Shown: positions 42,090 through 53,826 of the stretch, piece after piece
Layout of the letters: the number at the start of each line of letters is the position of its first letter
Numbering within the stretch: position 1 is the first letter of the stretch
Assembly: GCF_900102425.1 (NCBI RefSeq)
Contig: NZ_FNBT01000004.1
Coordinates: 186,001 to 250,000 of the forward strand
Direction: 5' to 3'
Source: Blastococcus aurantiacus
GTDB lineage: Bacteria; Actinomycetota; Actinomycetes; Mycobacteriales; Geodermatophilaceae
Length of the DNA stretch: 64,000 nt
Made by a program: the position numbers and the translations under genes
Notes under the pieces: generated by a model
What the model saw: the letters and a program-made list of their open reading frames with translations, nothing else
Told to the model about the DNA's origin: nothing
Databases searched by the model: none

Positions 42090-42640
42090 CGGGTGCGCCC
42101 GAGCAGCGGACCGTGCTTGCGCCCGACGATGGCTCCCTGGGCCCCCTGCTGCGGGTGTCCGACGACCGGCTGGCGCCCCGGCAGGGCTACGGCGCGCACG
42201 AGCACGCCGCCGTCGACGTCGTCGCCGTGGTGCTGGCCGGTTCGCTGCGGCACGACTGGGGCGACGGCGCCTCGATGGCGGACGGGGACGTCGCCGTGCT
42301 CCGTTCCGGCAGTGGCCTGGTCCACGACGAGTCCGCGGGCGACGAGGGCGCCCGGGTGCTGCAGTGCTACCTGCGGCCTGCCGAGCCGTCCGCACCACCG
42401 GCCCACGAGGTGCACCGCGACGTCACCGGCCCGGTGGACCTCCGCCGTCCGGACGCCGGGCTCTGGGTGGCCCGGGCCGCTGCCGGCGTGCCCGTCGAGG
42501 TCCCAGCCGGGCTGTTGCTCCAGGCGGGCGCCGAGACCGCCGTCGTCCGGCACGACGGCGGCGAGCTCGTGCCGGCGGAGGCGGGCACGTTGCTGCTCTG
42601 GCGGCTGGAGATCGGCCGGCCCTCCTGGGCCGACGGATGA
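42086..42640 (+). CDS. Pirin-like cupin protein
   Basis: This 184-residue protein is coupled to the PAP2 gene by a GTGA overlap. The cupin segment YGAHEHAAVDVVAVVLAGSL and MADGDVAVLRSGSGLVHDES follows the pirin pattern (H-x-H, then a gap, then GSGLxHxE). The final acidic ligand is placed slightly differently and the protein is only about 60 percent of normal pirin length. Metal binding is plausible, but catalysis is not established. No clear functional link with the phosphatase is known. Confidence 0.75.
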   Translation: MTGAPEQRTVLAPDDGSLGPLLRVSDDRLAPRQGYGAHEHAAVDVVAVVLAGSLRHDWGDGASMADGDVAVLRSGSGLVHDESAGDEGARVLQCYLRPAEPSAPPAHEVHRDVTGPVDLRRPDAGLWVARAAAGVPVEVPAGLLLQAGAETAVVRHDGGELVPAEAGTLLLWRLEIGRPSWADG

Positions 42641-42685
42641 CCTCAGCGGTGGTCAGCCGGCCGCGCCCTGGGTGAGAGTGGGGCC

Positions 42686-43880
42686 ATGGCGACCACCTCC
42701 TCCGAGCTCCTCTCCGCCGCCTACGACGACGCCGACCGCACCATCGACCTGCGCCGCCGGCTGCACCGGCACCCGGAGCTCGGCCTGCACCTGCCGCGCA
42801 CCCAGGCGACGGTGATCGAGGCGCTGGCCGGGCTGCCGCTGGAAATCACCACCGGCAAGCGCACCAGCTCGGTGGTCGCGGTGCTGCGCGGCGCACGGCC
42901 GGGGCCCACGTACCTGCTGCGGGGGGACATGGACGCGCTGCCCGTGCAGGAGGACACCGGGCTCCCGTTCGCCTCCGAGGTGCCCGGCGTCATGCACGCC
43001 TGCGGGCACGACACCCACGTCGCGATGCTGGTCGGTGCGGCGCGGCTGCTGGCCGAGCGCCGCGACGAGCTCGCCGGCCAGGTCGTGTTCATGGTGCAGC
43101 CGGGGGAGGAGGGCTTCCACGGCGCCCGGTACATGCTCGAGGAGGGGCTGCTCGACGTCGTCCCCGAGGCGCCGGTGAGCGGCGCGTTCGCGCTGCACAT
43201 CTCCTCGACCCTCGCCAGCGGCAGCGTGAACGTGCGGCCCGGCCCCGTCATGGCCGCCGCGGATCAGTGGGCGATCACGCTGCGCGGCCGTGGCGGACAC
43301 GCCTCGGAGCCGCACGCCGCCGCGGACCCCATCCCGGCGGCGGCGGAGATCGTGCTGGCGCTGCAGTCGATGGTCACCCGGCGGGTGAACGTGTTCGACC
43401 CCGCGGTCGTCACCGTCGGGCACCTGCAGGCCGGGTCGACCAACAACGTCATCCCGGAGTCGGCGTTCCTCGAAGGCACCATCCGCACGCTGTCGGCCGA
43501 GCGGCGGGCCGACCTCGTCGCGGCCGTGCAGCGGGTGGCCACCCACGTCGCCGCGGCCCACGAGCTCGGCGTCGAGTTCGAGCACCGGCAGGGCTACCCG
43601 GTGACGATCAACGACGCCGCCGCCGCGGCCCGCGTGCTGGAGACCACGCGCGAGCTGCTCGGCGAGCAGGCCGCCGTCCTGCTGGCGGCGCCGCTGATGG
43701 GTGCGGAGGACTTCTCGTACGTGCTGCAGGAGGTGCCCGGCGCGCTGGCGTGGCTGGGCGCCCGCCCGCCGGGCGTGGACCCGGCGGACGCGCCGCCCAA
43801 CCACTCGAACCTGGTCGTGTTCGACGAGGAGCCGCTGCCCGCCGGGGCCGCCCTCTACGCCCGGATGGCGCTGGACGCGC

Positions 43881-43888
<8 letters not shown>
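42686..43888 (+). CDS. M20-family amidohydrolase
   Basis: This 400-residue metallo-hydrolase resembles N-acyl-amino-acid or hippurate amidohydrolases. The metal-binding core is complete: [60 protein letters not shown] and, near the end, [18 protein letters not shown]. The dimerisation domain contains [17 protein letters not shown] with its catalytic His. It would release amino acids from acylated forms in the cytoplasm. The 3' end overlaps the convergent aceE end by 8 bases. Confidence 0.93.
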
Positions 43889-46682
<2,794 letters not shown>

Positions 46683-47072
46683 GTCCCCATGGTCTCCCCT
46701 GGGGGAGCCGCCCGTCACGTTCCGGGCCTCCGCCGCGCGCCCGTACCGTGCCCGGGGGGGTGTGCACGGGTCGTGCAGGCTTGCGTCGTGGCGGTCATGC
46801 CCTACGCTTCCGCCCACGTGGCCCGGTGGATCGGGCCCCGGACGGAACCCCTGCACAGCGGGGGGACGAGAGGGGTGACATGACCAGGCAGCGGGGAGCT
46901 CTCCCGCCGGTCGTGTCCGTGCTCGTCCACCGTCGCACCGCCCGGGACGACGGTCCGCGCCGGAACCGGTGCGCATGGCTGTGACGCGTCCCCGCGCGGA
47001 CGGCCCGCAGGCAGGGCACCATCCACCTCACGAGCGATCAACAGCACGTCCACCCATGGAGGAGCAGCACGG
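46683..47072. other. 390-base divergent gap between aceE and DUF3052 gene
   Basis: This stretch should hold the divergent promoters. It contains a short hairpin CCCC/GGGG (around 46848-46863), immediately followed by a strong ribosome site and a 34-codon frame (46880-46984, listed separately). GGAGG lies at 47059-47063 before the DUF3052 start. Nothing else coding is supported. Confidence 0.5.
46880..46984 (+). CDS. Possible 34-residue leader peptide
   Basis: ATG 46880 has AGAGGGG five bases upstream, a better ribosome site than most annotated genes here. The product ([20 protein letters not shown], then [14 protein letters not shown]) is basic and ends RCAWL. The frame stops 88 bases before the DUF3052 gene. 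A regulatory upstream frame in the leader of the DUF3052-ahpE transcript is possible. Support is only the ribosome site and position. Confidence 0.35.
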   Translation: MTRQRGALPPVVSVLVHRRTARDDGPRRNRCAWL

Positions 47073-47492
47073 ATGAGCGTCGACAGCGCCGGCATGGCGG
47101 CCCGGCTGGGCATCAAGCCGGGCATGGTCGTGCAGGAGCTCGGCTGGGACGAGGACGCCGACGAGGACCTGCGCGACGCGATCATCGAGCTGTCGGGTGG
47201 CGAGATGGTCGACGAGGACACCGACGAGGTGGCCGACGTCGTCCTCCTGTGGTGGCGTGAGGACGACGGCGACCTGTTCGACGCCCTGACCGACGCGATC
47301 ACCTCGCTCGGCGAGGACGGCGTCGTCTGGCTGCTCGTTCCCAAGTCGGGCCGCCCCGGCCACGTGGAGCCCGGTGACGTCACCGAGGTGGCCCCCACGG
47401 CGGGCCTGCAGCAGACCAGCAGCGTCTCCGCCGCCAAGGACTGGTCGGGCATCCGCCTGGTCAGCCCGAAGACCGCGCGCAGCCGCCGCTAG
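47073..47492 (+). CDS. DUF3052 family protein
   Basis: This 139-residue acidic soluble protein matches the actinobacterial DUF3052 family. Typical segments are AARLGIKPGMVVQELGWDED, ADVVLLWWREDDGDLFDALT and DGVVWLLVPKSGRPGHVEPG. The ribosome site GGAGG and ATG are clear. Orthologues lie beside ahpE and aceE in mycobacteria (Rv2239c), the same order as here. No enzymatic residues are evident and the function is unknown. Confidence 0.92.
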   Translation: MSVDSAGMAARLGIKPGMVVQELGWDEDADEDLRDAIIELSGGEMVDEDTDEVADVVLLWWREDDGDLFDALTDAITSLGEDGVVWLLVPKSGRPGHVEPGDVTEVAPTAGLQQTSSVSAAKDWSGIRLVSPKTARSRR

Positions 47493-47513
47493 GCCGTACG
47501 GCACGATCGGGCC

Positions 47514-47975
47514 ATGACGCTCTCCGTCGGCGACGCCGCGCCCGATTTCAGCCTCCCCGACCAGGACAAGCAGGTCGTCACCCTCGCCGAGCTGCGGGGC
47601 ACGCCCGTGCTGCTGGTCTTCTACCCCTTCGCCTTCTCCGGCATCTGCACCGGTGAGCTGTGCCAGCTGCGCGACGAGCTGGCGAACTACACCGACGCCG
47701 GCGTGCGCGTGCTCGCCGTGAGCACCGACCCGGTGTTCAGCCTCAAGGCCTTCAAGGCGCAGGAGGGCTTCGACTTCCCGCTGCTGTCTGACTTCTGGCC
47801 GCACGGCGCCATCGCCCAGGCCTACGGCGTGTTCAACGACAAGGCCGGCATGGCCCTGCGCGGCACCTTCCTGGTCGACGCCGAGGGCGCCATCGCCTTC
47901 GCCGAGGTCAACCAGCCCGGCGACGCCCGCGAGCAGTCCGGCTGGAAGGACGCGGTCGGCAAGCTCGCCGCCTGA
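47514..47975 (+). CDS. ahpE: Peroxiredoxin AhpE
   Basis: This 153-residue thiol peroxidase matches actinobacterial AhpE. The active-site motif PFAFSGIC places the peroxidatic C45 exactly as in Mycobacterium tuberculosis AhpE. The later LLSDFWPHGAIAQAYGVFND and RGTFLVDAEGAIAFAEVNQP are near-identical in pattern. An additional C50 is present where the mycobacterial protein, as I recall it, has Asp. It could affect the usual 1-Cys mechanism. It reduces hydrogen and fatty-acid peroxides with mycothiol or mycoredoxin. It is 21 bases downstream of the DUF3052 gene, likely the same transcript. Confidence 0.95.
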   Translation: MTLSVGDAAPDFSLPDQDKQVVTLAELRGTPVLLVFYPFAFSGICTGELCQLRDELANYTDAGVRVLAVSTDPVFSLKAFKAQEGFDFPLLSDFWPHGAIAQAYGVFNDKAGMALRGTFLVDAEGAIAFAEVNQPGDAREQSGWKDAVGKLAA

Positions 47976-47988
47976 TCCTTCGGGGCGT

Positions 47989-48008
47989 CCCGGGGTCCTT
48001 ACCCTGGG
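47989..48008 (+). terminator. Hairpin after ahpE
   Basis: CCCGGGGT (47989-47996) pairs with ACCCTGGG (48001-48008), eight bp with one G-U pair and a CCTT loop, 14 bases after the stop and just before the tRNA-Val gene. Role from position. Confidence 0.5.
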
Positions 48009-48015
48009 GCGCGCA

Positions 48016-48087
48016 GGGCGTGTAGCTCAGCGGTAGAGCTCTCGGCTTACAACCGAGCGGTCGCAGGTTCGAACCCTGTCGCGCCCA
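48016..48087 (+). tRNA. tRNA-Val (TAC)
   Basis: The acceptor GGGCGTG (48016-48022) pairs with CGCGCCC (48080-48086), one G-U pair, and the discriminator is A at 48087. The D arm has TAGCTCAGCGGTAGAGC. The anticodon stem CTCGG/CCGAG carries TAC at 48048-48050, and the T arm has GGTTCGAACCC. CCA is not encoded. Confidence 0.97.
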
Positions 48088-48092
48088 CAACA

Positions 48093-48166
48093 TGACGTGC
48101 TGGAACGGCCCCCCTCCAGGGGCCCGCCGCGAGCGTGCGAGCGGTGGGGAGGAGGGGGGTCCTCTT
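48093..48166 (-). repeat. Three-copy nested hairpin element, copy B
   Basis: It begins TGACGTGCTGGAACGG as in copy A. The outer stem CCCCCCTCC (48109-48117) pairs with GGAGGGGGG (48151-48159). The inner stem CCCGCCGC/GCGGTGGG surrounds the conserved GCGAGCGTGCGAGCGG. It begins six bases after tRNA-Val and ends exactly at the stop codon of the leftward lipase-like gene (TCA at 48167-48169). Confidence 0.75.
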
Positions 48167-48979
48167 TCAGGCGGCGGTGCCGGCCATCGTGCCCACGGGG
48201 GCGCAGGGGGACGCCTGCGCGGGCTTCGGGAAAGCCGGGCGGAGGAAGCGCGGCGCCTGGAACGGCTCCCACGTGCCCTCGGGCTGGGCCAGCCGGTCGG
48301 CCACGGCCCAGAGGGCCGCCGGGTGGTGGCCGAGCCCCAGGTGGCTGGCGGTCACCGCGATGTTCTCGCAGCGCTCTCCCGGGGTGTTCAGGCAGGCCTG
48401 CCAGTGCACGATGCCGTCGTAGTGGGAGTAGATCGACGTCGCCGGCACCGGCAGGGGCACGCCCTCGGGCTCCAGTGGCAGCGTCCGCTGCTCCACGTGC
48501 AGGTGCGAGTAGCGGTCGAAGACCCTGGCCGCGCGCGTCTGGTCGTAGCTCGTGAGTCGGAACGGGCTGCCGAGAGTGATGACCTGGCGGACGCGGCTGG
48601 GGGAGGTGCGGGCGAGGTCGCGGGCGAAGATGCCGCCCAGGCTCCAGCCGATGATCGTGACGGGCCGGCGGTACCGGCCGTGCAGGTAGTCCAGCTTGTC
48701 CCGGAGGCCGTTCACGCACAGTGCCGTCGGGCCGATGTTGCGGCCCAGGCCCCAGCCGTGGACGCGGTAGTCCAGACGGCGCAGAGTGCTCCGCAGGGCG
48801 GCGGTCGAGACGTCGTCGGCCAGCAGGCCCGGCAGGACGAGGACGGGGTGCCCGTCGCCCTTGGGCAGGCGCTGGGCGAGCGGCTTCGTGGCCAGGTAGA
48901 GGCCGTAGTCGGCCACGGCGCGGCCGGGCTCGCTCAGGTAGAGCGGCAGCGCCGGCCCCGAGCTCGTGCGTCCTGCCAC
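48167..48979 (-). CDS. Alpha/beta-hydrolase, lipase-like (paralogue of 20644-21429)
   Basis: This 270-residue hydrolase starts at GTG 48979 with GGGGAGG upstream. It shares the architecture of the lipase at 20644-21429. Landmarks are HPVLVLPGLLADDVSTAALR, nucleophile elbow GWSLGGIFARDLAR, ITLGSPFRLT, SHYDGIVHWQACLNTPGERC and VTASHLGLGHHPAALWAVAD with the catalytic His. No signal peptide is visible. A triacylglycerol or ester hydrolase role is likely but unproven. It is divergent from another alpha/beta-hydrolase gene. Confidence 0.88.
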   Translation of the reverse strand: MAGRTSSGPALPLYLSEPGRAVADYGLYLATKPLAQRLPKGDGHPVLVLPGLLADDVSTAALRSTLRRLDYRVHGWGLGRNIGPTALCVNGLRDKLDYLHGRYRRPVTIIGWSLGGIFARDLARTSPSRVRQVITLGSPFRLTSYDQTRAARVFDRYSHLHVEQRTLPLEPEGVPLPVPATSIYSHYDGIVHWQACLNTPGERCENIAVTASHLGLGHHPAALWAVADRLAQPEGTWEPFQAPRFLRPAFPKPAQASPCAPVGTMAGTAA

Positions 48980-49190
48980 GTCGACCTCCCCGTTGAATTG
49001 CTATGAACGGCCAGTACCAATCTGAGGTCTGGCTCACACGCCGTTCATCTGCCTCGCGGGCGAATGTTGCCCAAATGTGTCCCAGGTCATAGTCGTTTCG
49101 CCGGGTCACGGACAAGGCCTGTGTGCGCGGCCGGGCCGACGGCATGCCACCGTGGACGCCGGTCACAGGGGCGACGAGGGGACGGGCGGG

Positions 49191-50105
49191 ATGGCGGCGG
49201 AGCAGGAATTGCCGGGGGAGAACCGGACGATCGACCTCGGCGGCTTGGTGCACTACGTCGACTTCGGCGGGCCGGAGGACGCACCGCGGGTGGTCCTGGT
49301 CCACGGCCTGGGTGGCTCGCACCTCAACTGGGACACCTTCGCGCCGCTGCTGCGCCCGCACGCGCGGGTGCTGGCCGTCGACCTGCCCGGCTTCGGCCGG
49401 AGCGAGCCCGGCAACCGCCGGGCGACGGTGCACGCCAACGTGGAGGTCCTGCACCGCTTCCTGCTCGAGGTGGCGGGGGAGCCGGCCGTGCTGGTCGGGA
49501 ACTCGATGGGCGGGATGATCTCGATCCTGGAGAAGGCACAGCACCCCGAGGCGGTGAGCGGCCTGGTGCTGCTGGACCCCGCCGTCCCGGGCCCGCGCCG
49601 CTCGCTGGACCCCCTGGTGGCCGCCATGTTCGCCCTCTACGCCATGCCGGTGCTGGGGGAGCGCTTCCTGTGGCTGCGGCGCGCCCGGCAGACACCCCTG
49701 CAGCGGGTGCGGGAGGTGCTGCGGCTGGTCGGCGTGGACCCCGACACGCTGCCCTCGTCGGTCATCGACCGATCCGTGACGCTGCTCGAGGAGCGCGAGG
49801 ACCACGCCGGCATGGACAGGGCCTACCTCGCCGCCGCCCGGTCGCTGCTGCGCCAGCTGGCCGACCCGCGCCGCTACCGCGCCGCGATGGAGCGGGTCAC
49901 CGGGCCGGTCCTGCTGGTCCACGGGGACGTCGACCGGCTCATCCCCGTGCAGGCCGCCCGCGACGTCGCCCGCCGCCACCCGGCCTGGCGGTACGTCGAG
50001 CTCGAGGGCATCGGGCACGTGCCGCAGCTGCAGTGCCCGGAACGGCTGGCCGACGAGGTCCTGCCGTGGCTGGCCGAGGTCGGCGCCGTCCCCACCGGGC
50101 GCTGA
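49191..50105 (+). CDS. Alpha/beta-hydrolase
   Basis: This 304-residue protein starts at ATG 49191, preceded by GGGACGGGCGGG; an upstream GTG frame lacks support. The oxyanion motif is VLVHGLGGSHLNWDTF, the nucleophile elbow VLVGNSMGGMISILE, the acid in VLLVHGDVDRLIPVQAA and the His in LEGIGHVPQLQCPE. The triad is complete, as in serine esterases or C-C hydrolases. No cofactor or pathway partner is adjacent. The stop lies inside a 9-bp hairpin. Confidence 0.9.
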   Translation: MAAEQELPGENRTIDLGGLVHYVDFGGPEDAPRVVLVHGLGGSHLNWDTFAPLLRPHARVLAVDLPGFGRSEPGNRRATVHANVEVLHRFLLEVAGEPAVLVGNSMGGMISILEKAQHPEAVSGLVLLDPAVPGPRRSLDPLVAAMFALYAMPVLGERFLWLRRARQTPLQRVREVLRLVGVDPDTLPSSVIDRSVTLLEEREDHAGMDRAYLAAARSLLRQLADPRRYRAAMERVTGPVLLVHGDVDRLIPVQAARDVARRHPAWRYVELEGIGHVPQLQCPERLADEVLPWLAEVGAVPTGR

Positions 50106-50119
50106 CGCCGGCGCCCGGT
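50094..50119. terminator. Bidirectional hairpin between convergent genes
   Basis: ACCGGGCGC (50094-50102) pairs with GCGCCCGGT (50111-50119) around an 8-base loop containing the TGA of the hydrolase gene. Its last base is also the last base of the convergent epimerase stop. It can serve both transcripts. Confidence 0.6.
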
Positions 50120-51159
50120 CAGGACCGGTCGCGCAGGGTGTCCCGCAACGCCTCGAGCCCCGTGTAGCGCGGGCGCCAGCCCAGCTGCTCGCGGGCGCGG
50201 GTGGTGTCCATGATCGCCGGGCGGCTCGCCGCCTCGATCCACTCGGCCACCGGCGGCAGGAAGGGCAGTCGCGACATCGCACGGGCCGCGGCCTGGCCTG
50301 GACCGGCGGGCACCCGGATCGGGAGGACGCCGAACTCCCGGGCGACGTCGGCCGCGGTGACCACGCCCTCCCCGGCGATGTTGTAGGCGCCCGGCGGGCC
50401 GGCGCCGACGACGCACAGCTGCAGCGCGCGCCCGACGTCCTCCTCGTGGATGAGCTGCAACGGGTGCTCCGGCACGACGAGTGGGAGCGGTACGGGCAGC
50501 CGGCGGGGGCGGCCGAACAGCCGCCTGCCCAGCGGGGCCAGCGGTCCGGGCAGCACGTCCTTGGCGCCGACGGCGTTCGGGCCCAGGACCACGGGTGGGC
50601 GCAGCAGGTACAGCGCCAGCTCGGGCGCGGTCTCCGCCTCGCGGTGCAGGAGGTCCTCCAGCTCGGCCTTCTCCTGCGCGTAGAACAGCCGCGCGGCGGG
50701 GCGCACCGGCCAGTCCTCGTCGATCAGCGCGGGGTTGTCGGCGTGGAAGCCGTAGGCGGCCACCGACGAGGCGTAGACGAACCGGCGGGCACCGGCGGCC
50801 GCCGCGGCGCGGAACACGTTGAGCGTCCCGTCCACGTTGATCGCCCGGATCGTCTCCCGCGAGGCGTTGCCCGAGATCAGGAAGGCCAGGTGGACGACGA
50901 CGTCGGCACCGGCGAACGCCTCGCGCAGCGCGTCGGGGTCGCGCACGTCGCCCTGCCGGTACTCCATCTTCGTCCAGCCGCGCTCGGCCGGATCGAAGGG
51001 CCGGCGGGCCATGCCGATCACCCGGGCGACGCGGTCGTCCTCCTGCAGCAGCGGGACCAGCCCCGCGCCGAAGGTGCCGGTGGGGCCGGTGACCGCGACG
51101 GTCAGGTCGAGGTCACCCGCCCGGCGGCGCTCGCCGGAGCGCTTCTTCCCAGGACTCAC
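50119..51159 (-). CDS. NAD-dependent epimerase/dehydratase (extended SDR)
   Basis: This 346-residue extended short-chain dehydrogenase starts at GTG 51159, overlapping the WS/DGAT stop by four bases. The nucleotide-binding motif is TVAVTGPTGTFGAGLVPLL, a variant of TGxxGxxG. The catalytic pair lies in the YASSVAAYG and FYAQEKAELEDLL region (Y-x3-K). The substrate domain ends with REQLGWRPRYTGLEALRDTL. Such enzymes often act on nucleotide sugars, but actinobacterial relatives next to WS/DGAT genes may act on lipids. Exact reaction unknown. Confidence 0.87.
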   Translation of the reverse strand: MSPGKKRSGERRRAGDLDLTVAVTGPTGTFGAGLVPLLQEDDRVARVIGMARRPFDPAERGWTKMEYRQGDVRDPDALREAFAGADVVVHLAFLISGNASRETIRAINVDGTLNVFRAAAAAGARRFVYASSVAAYGFHADNPALIDEDWPVRPAARLFYAQEKAELEDLLHREAETAPELALYLLRPPVVLGPNAVGAKDVLPGPLAPLGRRLFGRPRRLPVPLPLVVPEHPLQLIHEEDVGRALQLCVVGAGPPGAYNIAGEGVVTAADVAREFGVLPIRVPAGPGQAAARAMSRLPFLPPVAEWIEAASRPAIMDTTRAREQLGWRPRYTGLEALRDTLRDRS

Positions 51160-52646
51160 CGGGCCGCCGCCGCGGAGCGCTTCCGCGGCTTCCCGCCATC
51201 TGCCGCCGGTGCCGGCTGCTCCACCTCGGGCTGCGTCACCTCAGGCGTGGCCTGCTTCGCGCGGGCGTGCTCGAGCAGCTCCTCGATGCCGCGCCGGATG
51301 CCCGCGGAGAGGACGTCGACGTCGGCGAAGGCGTCGAAGTCGGCGTTGATCCCGAAGGTCATCGTCCTCTGGTAGCTGAAGATCCCGATCGAGCAGCGGG
51401 TGCCACCGGCGATGGGCACGTAGGCGTACGCCGAGCGCATCTTCCGTCCCAGCACGTACAGCGGGACGGGCGGGCCGGGCACGTTGGTCGTGACGGCCTG
51501 GCACCAGACCTGGCCGGCCGCCAACGCCGCGCGCACCCCCAGGGAGAGCAGCGTGGGGGCCACGTAGTCGCCCATGCCGATGATCGAGGGCACGTCGACG
51601 GCCTGCATCGCCTTCTTGTACTCGTCCATCTGGCCGCGGATGGACTCCAGCCGGGCGAGCGGGTCCGGGTTGCCGACGGGCAGGTCGACGAAGACGCAGG
51701 AGACCTGGTTGTTCAGGTTGCCCTTCTGGCTGTCCGACCGCACCGACACCGGCACCATCGTCCGCACGACCAGCTTGTCCGACGACAGCTCGCCACGGCC
51801 CTGCAGCAGGTCGCGGAAGCCGGTGGAGATCGCGGCCAGCACGACGTCGTTCACGGTGCCGCCCAGGGCGGTGCGCACCTCCTTGAGCTCCGCGAAGTCG
51901 CCGGACGTCCACGCCCAGCGGCGGTGCGGCCCGATGGGCCCGTTGAGCGAGCGCGCGGTGGGCGTGAGCGCCTGCTTGGCCAGCGACGGGAGGGTGGAGG
52001 CCACCGTCTTCCCCGAGTCGACGAGCTGCTTGACGATCCGCCCCGCGCCGCCGCCTGCCGGCATGGACGAGATCTGCCGCAGCGGGTGCGCCACGGCCTC
52101 GGCGAGGGCTCCGGCGACCATCCCGGCACCGGTCGGGGTGCGCTGCGGCGACCAGTCGCGCGGCGCCTCGTGGGTGGCGTCGGGGGAGAGGTCGAACATC
52201 AGCTGCATGAGGTCGCTGCCCGCGACGCCGTCGACCATGCAGTGGTGGACCTTCGAGATGATCGCCCAGCGGTCGTCCTGCAGGCCCTCGATCAGGTAGA
52301 GCTCCCACAGCGGCTTGGACATGTCCAGGCGCTGACCGAGCACGCGGCCGGCAAGGTTGCGCAGCTGCTCGTCGCTGCCCGGACGGGGGACCGCGGTGTG
52401 CCGGACGTGGTACAGGATCTGGAAGTGCGGGTCGTCCACCCACATCGGCCGCCCGAGCTGCATCGGCACCTCGCGCACCCGCTGGCGGTAGCGGGGCACC
52501 ATGGGCAGCTTGCTGAGCAGCAGCCGCACCACGTCGCCGTAGGTGGGGGCCGGGCCGTCGAAGACGGCCACCGACCCGACGTGCATGGGCGTGTTCTCGC
52601 TCTCGGCGAAGTAGAAGCCGCTGTCGAGCGCACTCATCCGGTCCAC
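51156..52646 (-). CDS. Wax ester synthase / diacylglycerol acyltransferase (WS/DGAT)
   Basis: This 496-residue acyltransferase transfers an acyl group from acyl-CoA to diacylglycerol or a fatty alcohol, making storage lipid. The start is GTG 52646 with GGAGCAG upstream, giving the typical MDRMSALDSGFYFAE beginning. The catalytic HHCMVDG is at residues 134-140. Further family motifs are GTVNDVVLAAISTGFRDLL, TTNVPGPPVPLYVLGRKM and YQRTMTFGINADF. The C-terminus has an extra Pro/Lys-rich tail. It is coupled to the epimerase gene. The presence of lipase-like and FAS genes nearby fits storage-lipid turnover. Confidence 0.95.
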   Translation of the reverse strand: MDRMSALDSGFYFAESENTPMHVGSVAVFDGPAPTYGDVVRLLLSKLPMVPRYRQRVREVPMQLGRPMWVDDPHFQILYHVRHTAVPRPGSDEQLRNLAGRVLGQRLDMSKPLWELYLIEGLQDDRWAIISKVHHCMVDGVAGSDLMQLMFDLSPDATHEAPRDWSPQRTPTGAGMVAGALAEAVAHPLRQISSMPAGGGAGRIVKQLVDSGKTVASTLPSLAKQALTPTARSLNGPIGPHRRWAWTSGDFAELKEVRTALGGTVNDVVLAAISTGFRDLLQGRGELSSDKLVVRTMVPVSVRSDSQKGNLNNQVSCVFVDLPVGNPDPLARLESIRGQMDEYKKAMQAVDVPSIIGMGDYVAPTLLSLGVRAALAAGQVWCQAVTTNVPGPPVPLYVLGRKMRSAYAYVPIAGGTRCSIGIFSYQRTMTFGINADFDAFADVDVLSAGIRRGIEELLEHARAKQATPEVTQPEVEQPAPAADGGKPRKRSAAAAR

Positions 52647-52796
52647 GTTCTGCTCCTCGCCGCCCCTCGGCACCGCTGCTGGGGCGAGGGGTCGATCACG
52701 TCGTCGGGTGGCCGCTGAAATTAGGGGTGTCGCCGAGTTACTGCAAGATGAAGGTGGTGACGGGCGCCACACTCGCATGCCCCGCGCTGCGCCGCT

Positions 52797-53789
52797 TCAA
52801 CCGGCCCTCCTCGGGGCCGCATCCACCCGGTCGAGCAGGTCGAGGAAGGCGCGGTCGACGACCTCCGTGCGGGTGAGGTTCACGCTGTGCCCGGCCCCCG
52901 GCACGACCACCAGCTCCGCACCCACGGCCTCGGCGATCCGCCGGCCGTGGGCAGCGGGGGTGAGTCGGTCGTGCGTGGCCGCCACGACGGTCACCGGCAC
53001 CCGCGCCAGCACCTCCAGCGCCGCGCTCTCGTCGTGGTCGAGGAACGTCGCGTAGAACGCCGCGACCACCGGGTACGGCGTCTCCTCCAGCAGCCGTTGC
53101 ACCAGTCGCACGCGGGCCGGTTCGGCGTCGTCGCGCCCGAACAGCAGCCGTCGGGTGAACCACCGGCCGAAGGGGCTGCCGCGCCAGCGGAGGCGCTCGA
53201 GCACCGGCGCGGCCAGCTGCACCCCGCGGAGGTACAGCGGGAGGAGCCCCACCCGCCGGACCAGCTTCACCAGTCGCCCGAGGACGCCCGTCTCGACCAG
53301 CCCACCGGCCGACGTGGCGAGCAGGAACGCGCCGACGACGCGGTCGCCGAAGAGCTCCGGTCGCTGTCGCGCCAGCGCCAGGACGCTCATGCCGCCCATC
53401 GAGTGCCCGGCGAGCACCACCGGACCGGCCGGGGCGACGGCGTCGAGCACCTGACCCAGGTCGCGGCCGGTGCGGTCGATCGTCGCCTGCGTCAGCGGCG
53501 TCCAGCCCGAGCGGCCGTGCCCCCGCTGGTCCCAGAGCACCAGCCGGGCGCGGTCCCGGAGCGCGGTGCGCTGCAGCTCCCACTCGGCCAGACGGGCGGT
53601 GAAGCCGTGCGACAGCACGACGGTCAGGGGCGCGTCCTCGTCCCCGTCCACCTCGACGTGCAGGTCGACGCCGTCGTCGGTGCGCACGGTGCGCGAGCCC
53701 GGCGGGGGAGGGCCGGTCAGGGGCGGGAGGACGGGAACGGGCGGCGACGGCGGCGGGGTGGGCAGGGAATCCGTGGGCACTCGGCCCAT
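52797..53789 (-). CDS. Alpha/beta-hydrolase
   Basis: This 330-residue protein starts at ATG 53789. GGAGGAAGG lies 8 bases upstream, which decides against a start at 53855 that would overlap the FUSC gene. A proline-rich leader (about residues 8-32) precedes the fold. The oxyanion motif is VVLSHGFTARLAEWELQ, then LWDQRGHGRSG, nucleophile elbow VLAGHSMGGMSVLALA, acid in VVAATHDRLTPAAHG and His in VPGAGHSVNLTR. The catalytic set is complete. Substrate unknown; co-directional with WS/DGAT 150 bases downstream. Confidence 0.9.
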   Translation of the reverse strand: MGRVPTDSLPTPPPSPPVPVLPPLTGPPPPGSRTVRTDDGVDLHVEVDGDEDAPLTVVLSHGFTARLAEWELQRTALRDRARLVLWDQRGHGRSGWTPLTQATIDRTGRDLGQVLDAVAPAGPVVLAGHSMGGMSVLALARQRPELFGDRVVGAFLLATSAGGLVETGVLGRLVKLVRRVGLLPLYLRGVQLAAPVLERLRWRGSPFGRWFTRRLLFGRDDAEPARVRLVQRLLEETPYPVVAAFYATFLDHDESAALEVLARVPVTVVAATHDRLTPAAHGRRIAEAVGAELVVVPGAGHSVNLTRTEVVDRAFLDLLDRVDAAPRRAG

Positions 53790-53826
53790 CCCAGGGCCTT
53801 CCTCCGGCGGCGCGCAACCGGAGCGC

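Noticed and set aside
48093..48166. The hairpin copy beside tRNA-Val as an attachment site of an integrated element
   Set aside because: Flanking genes are ordinary housekeeping and lipase genes, no integrase is present, and the same element occurs elsewhere without a tRNA.
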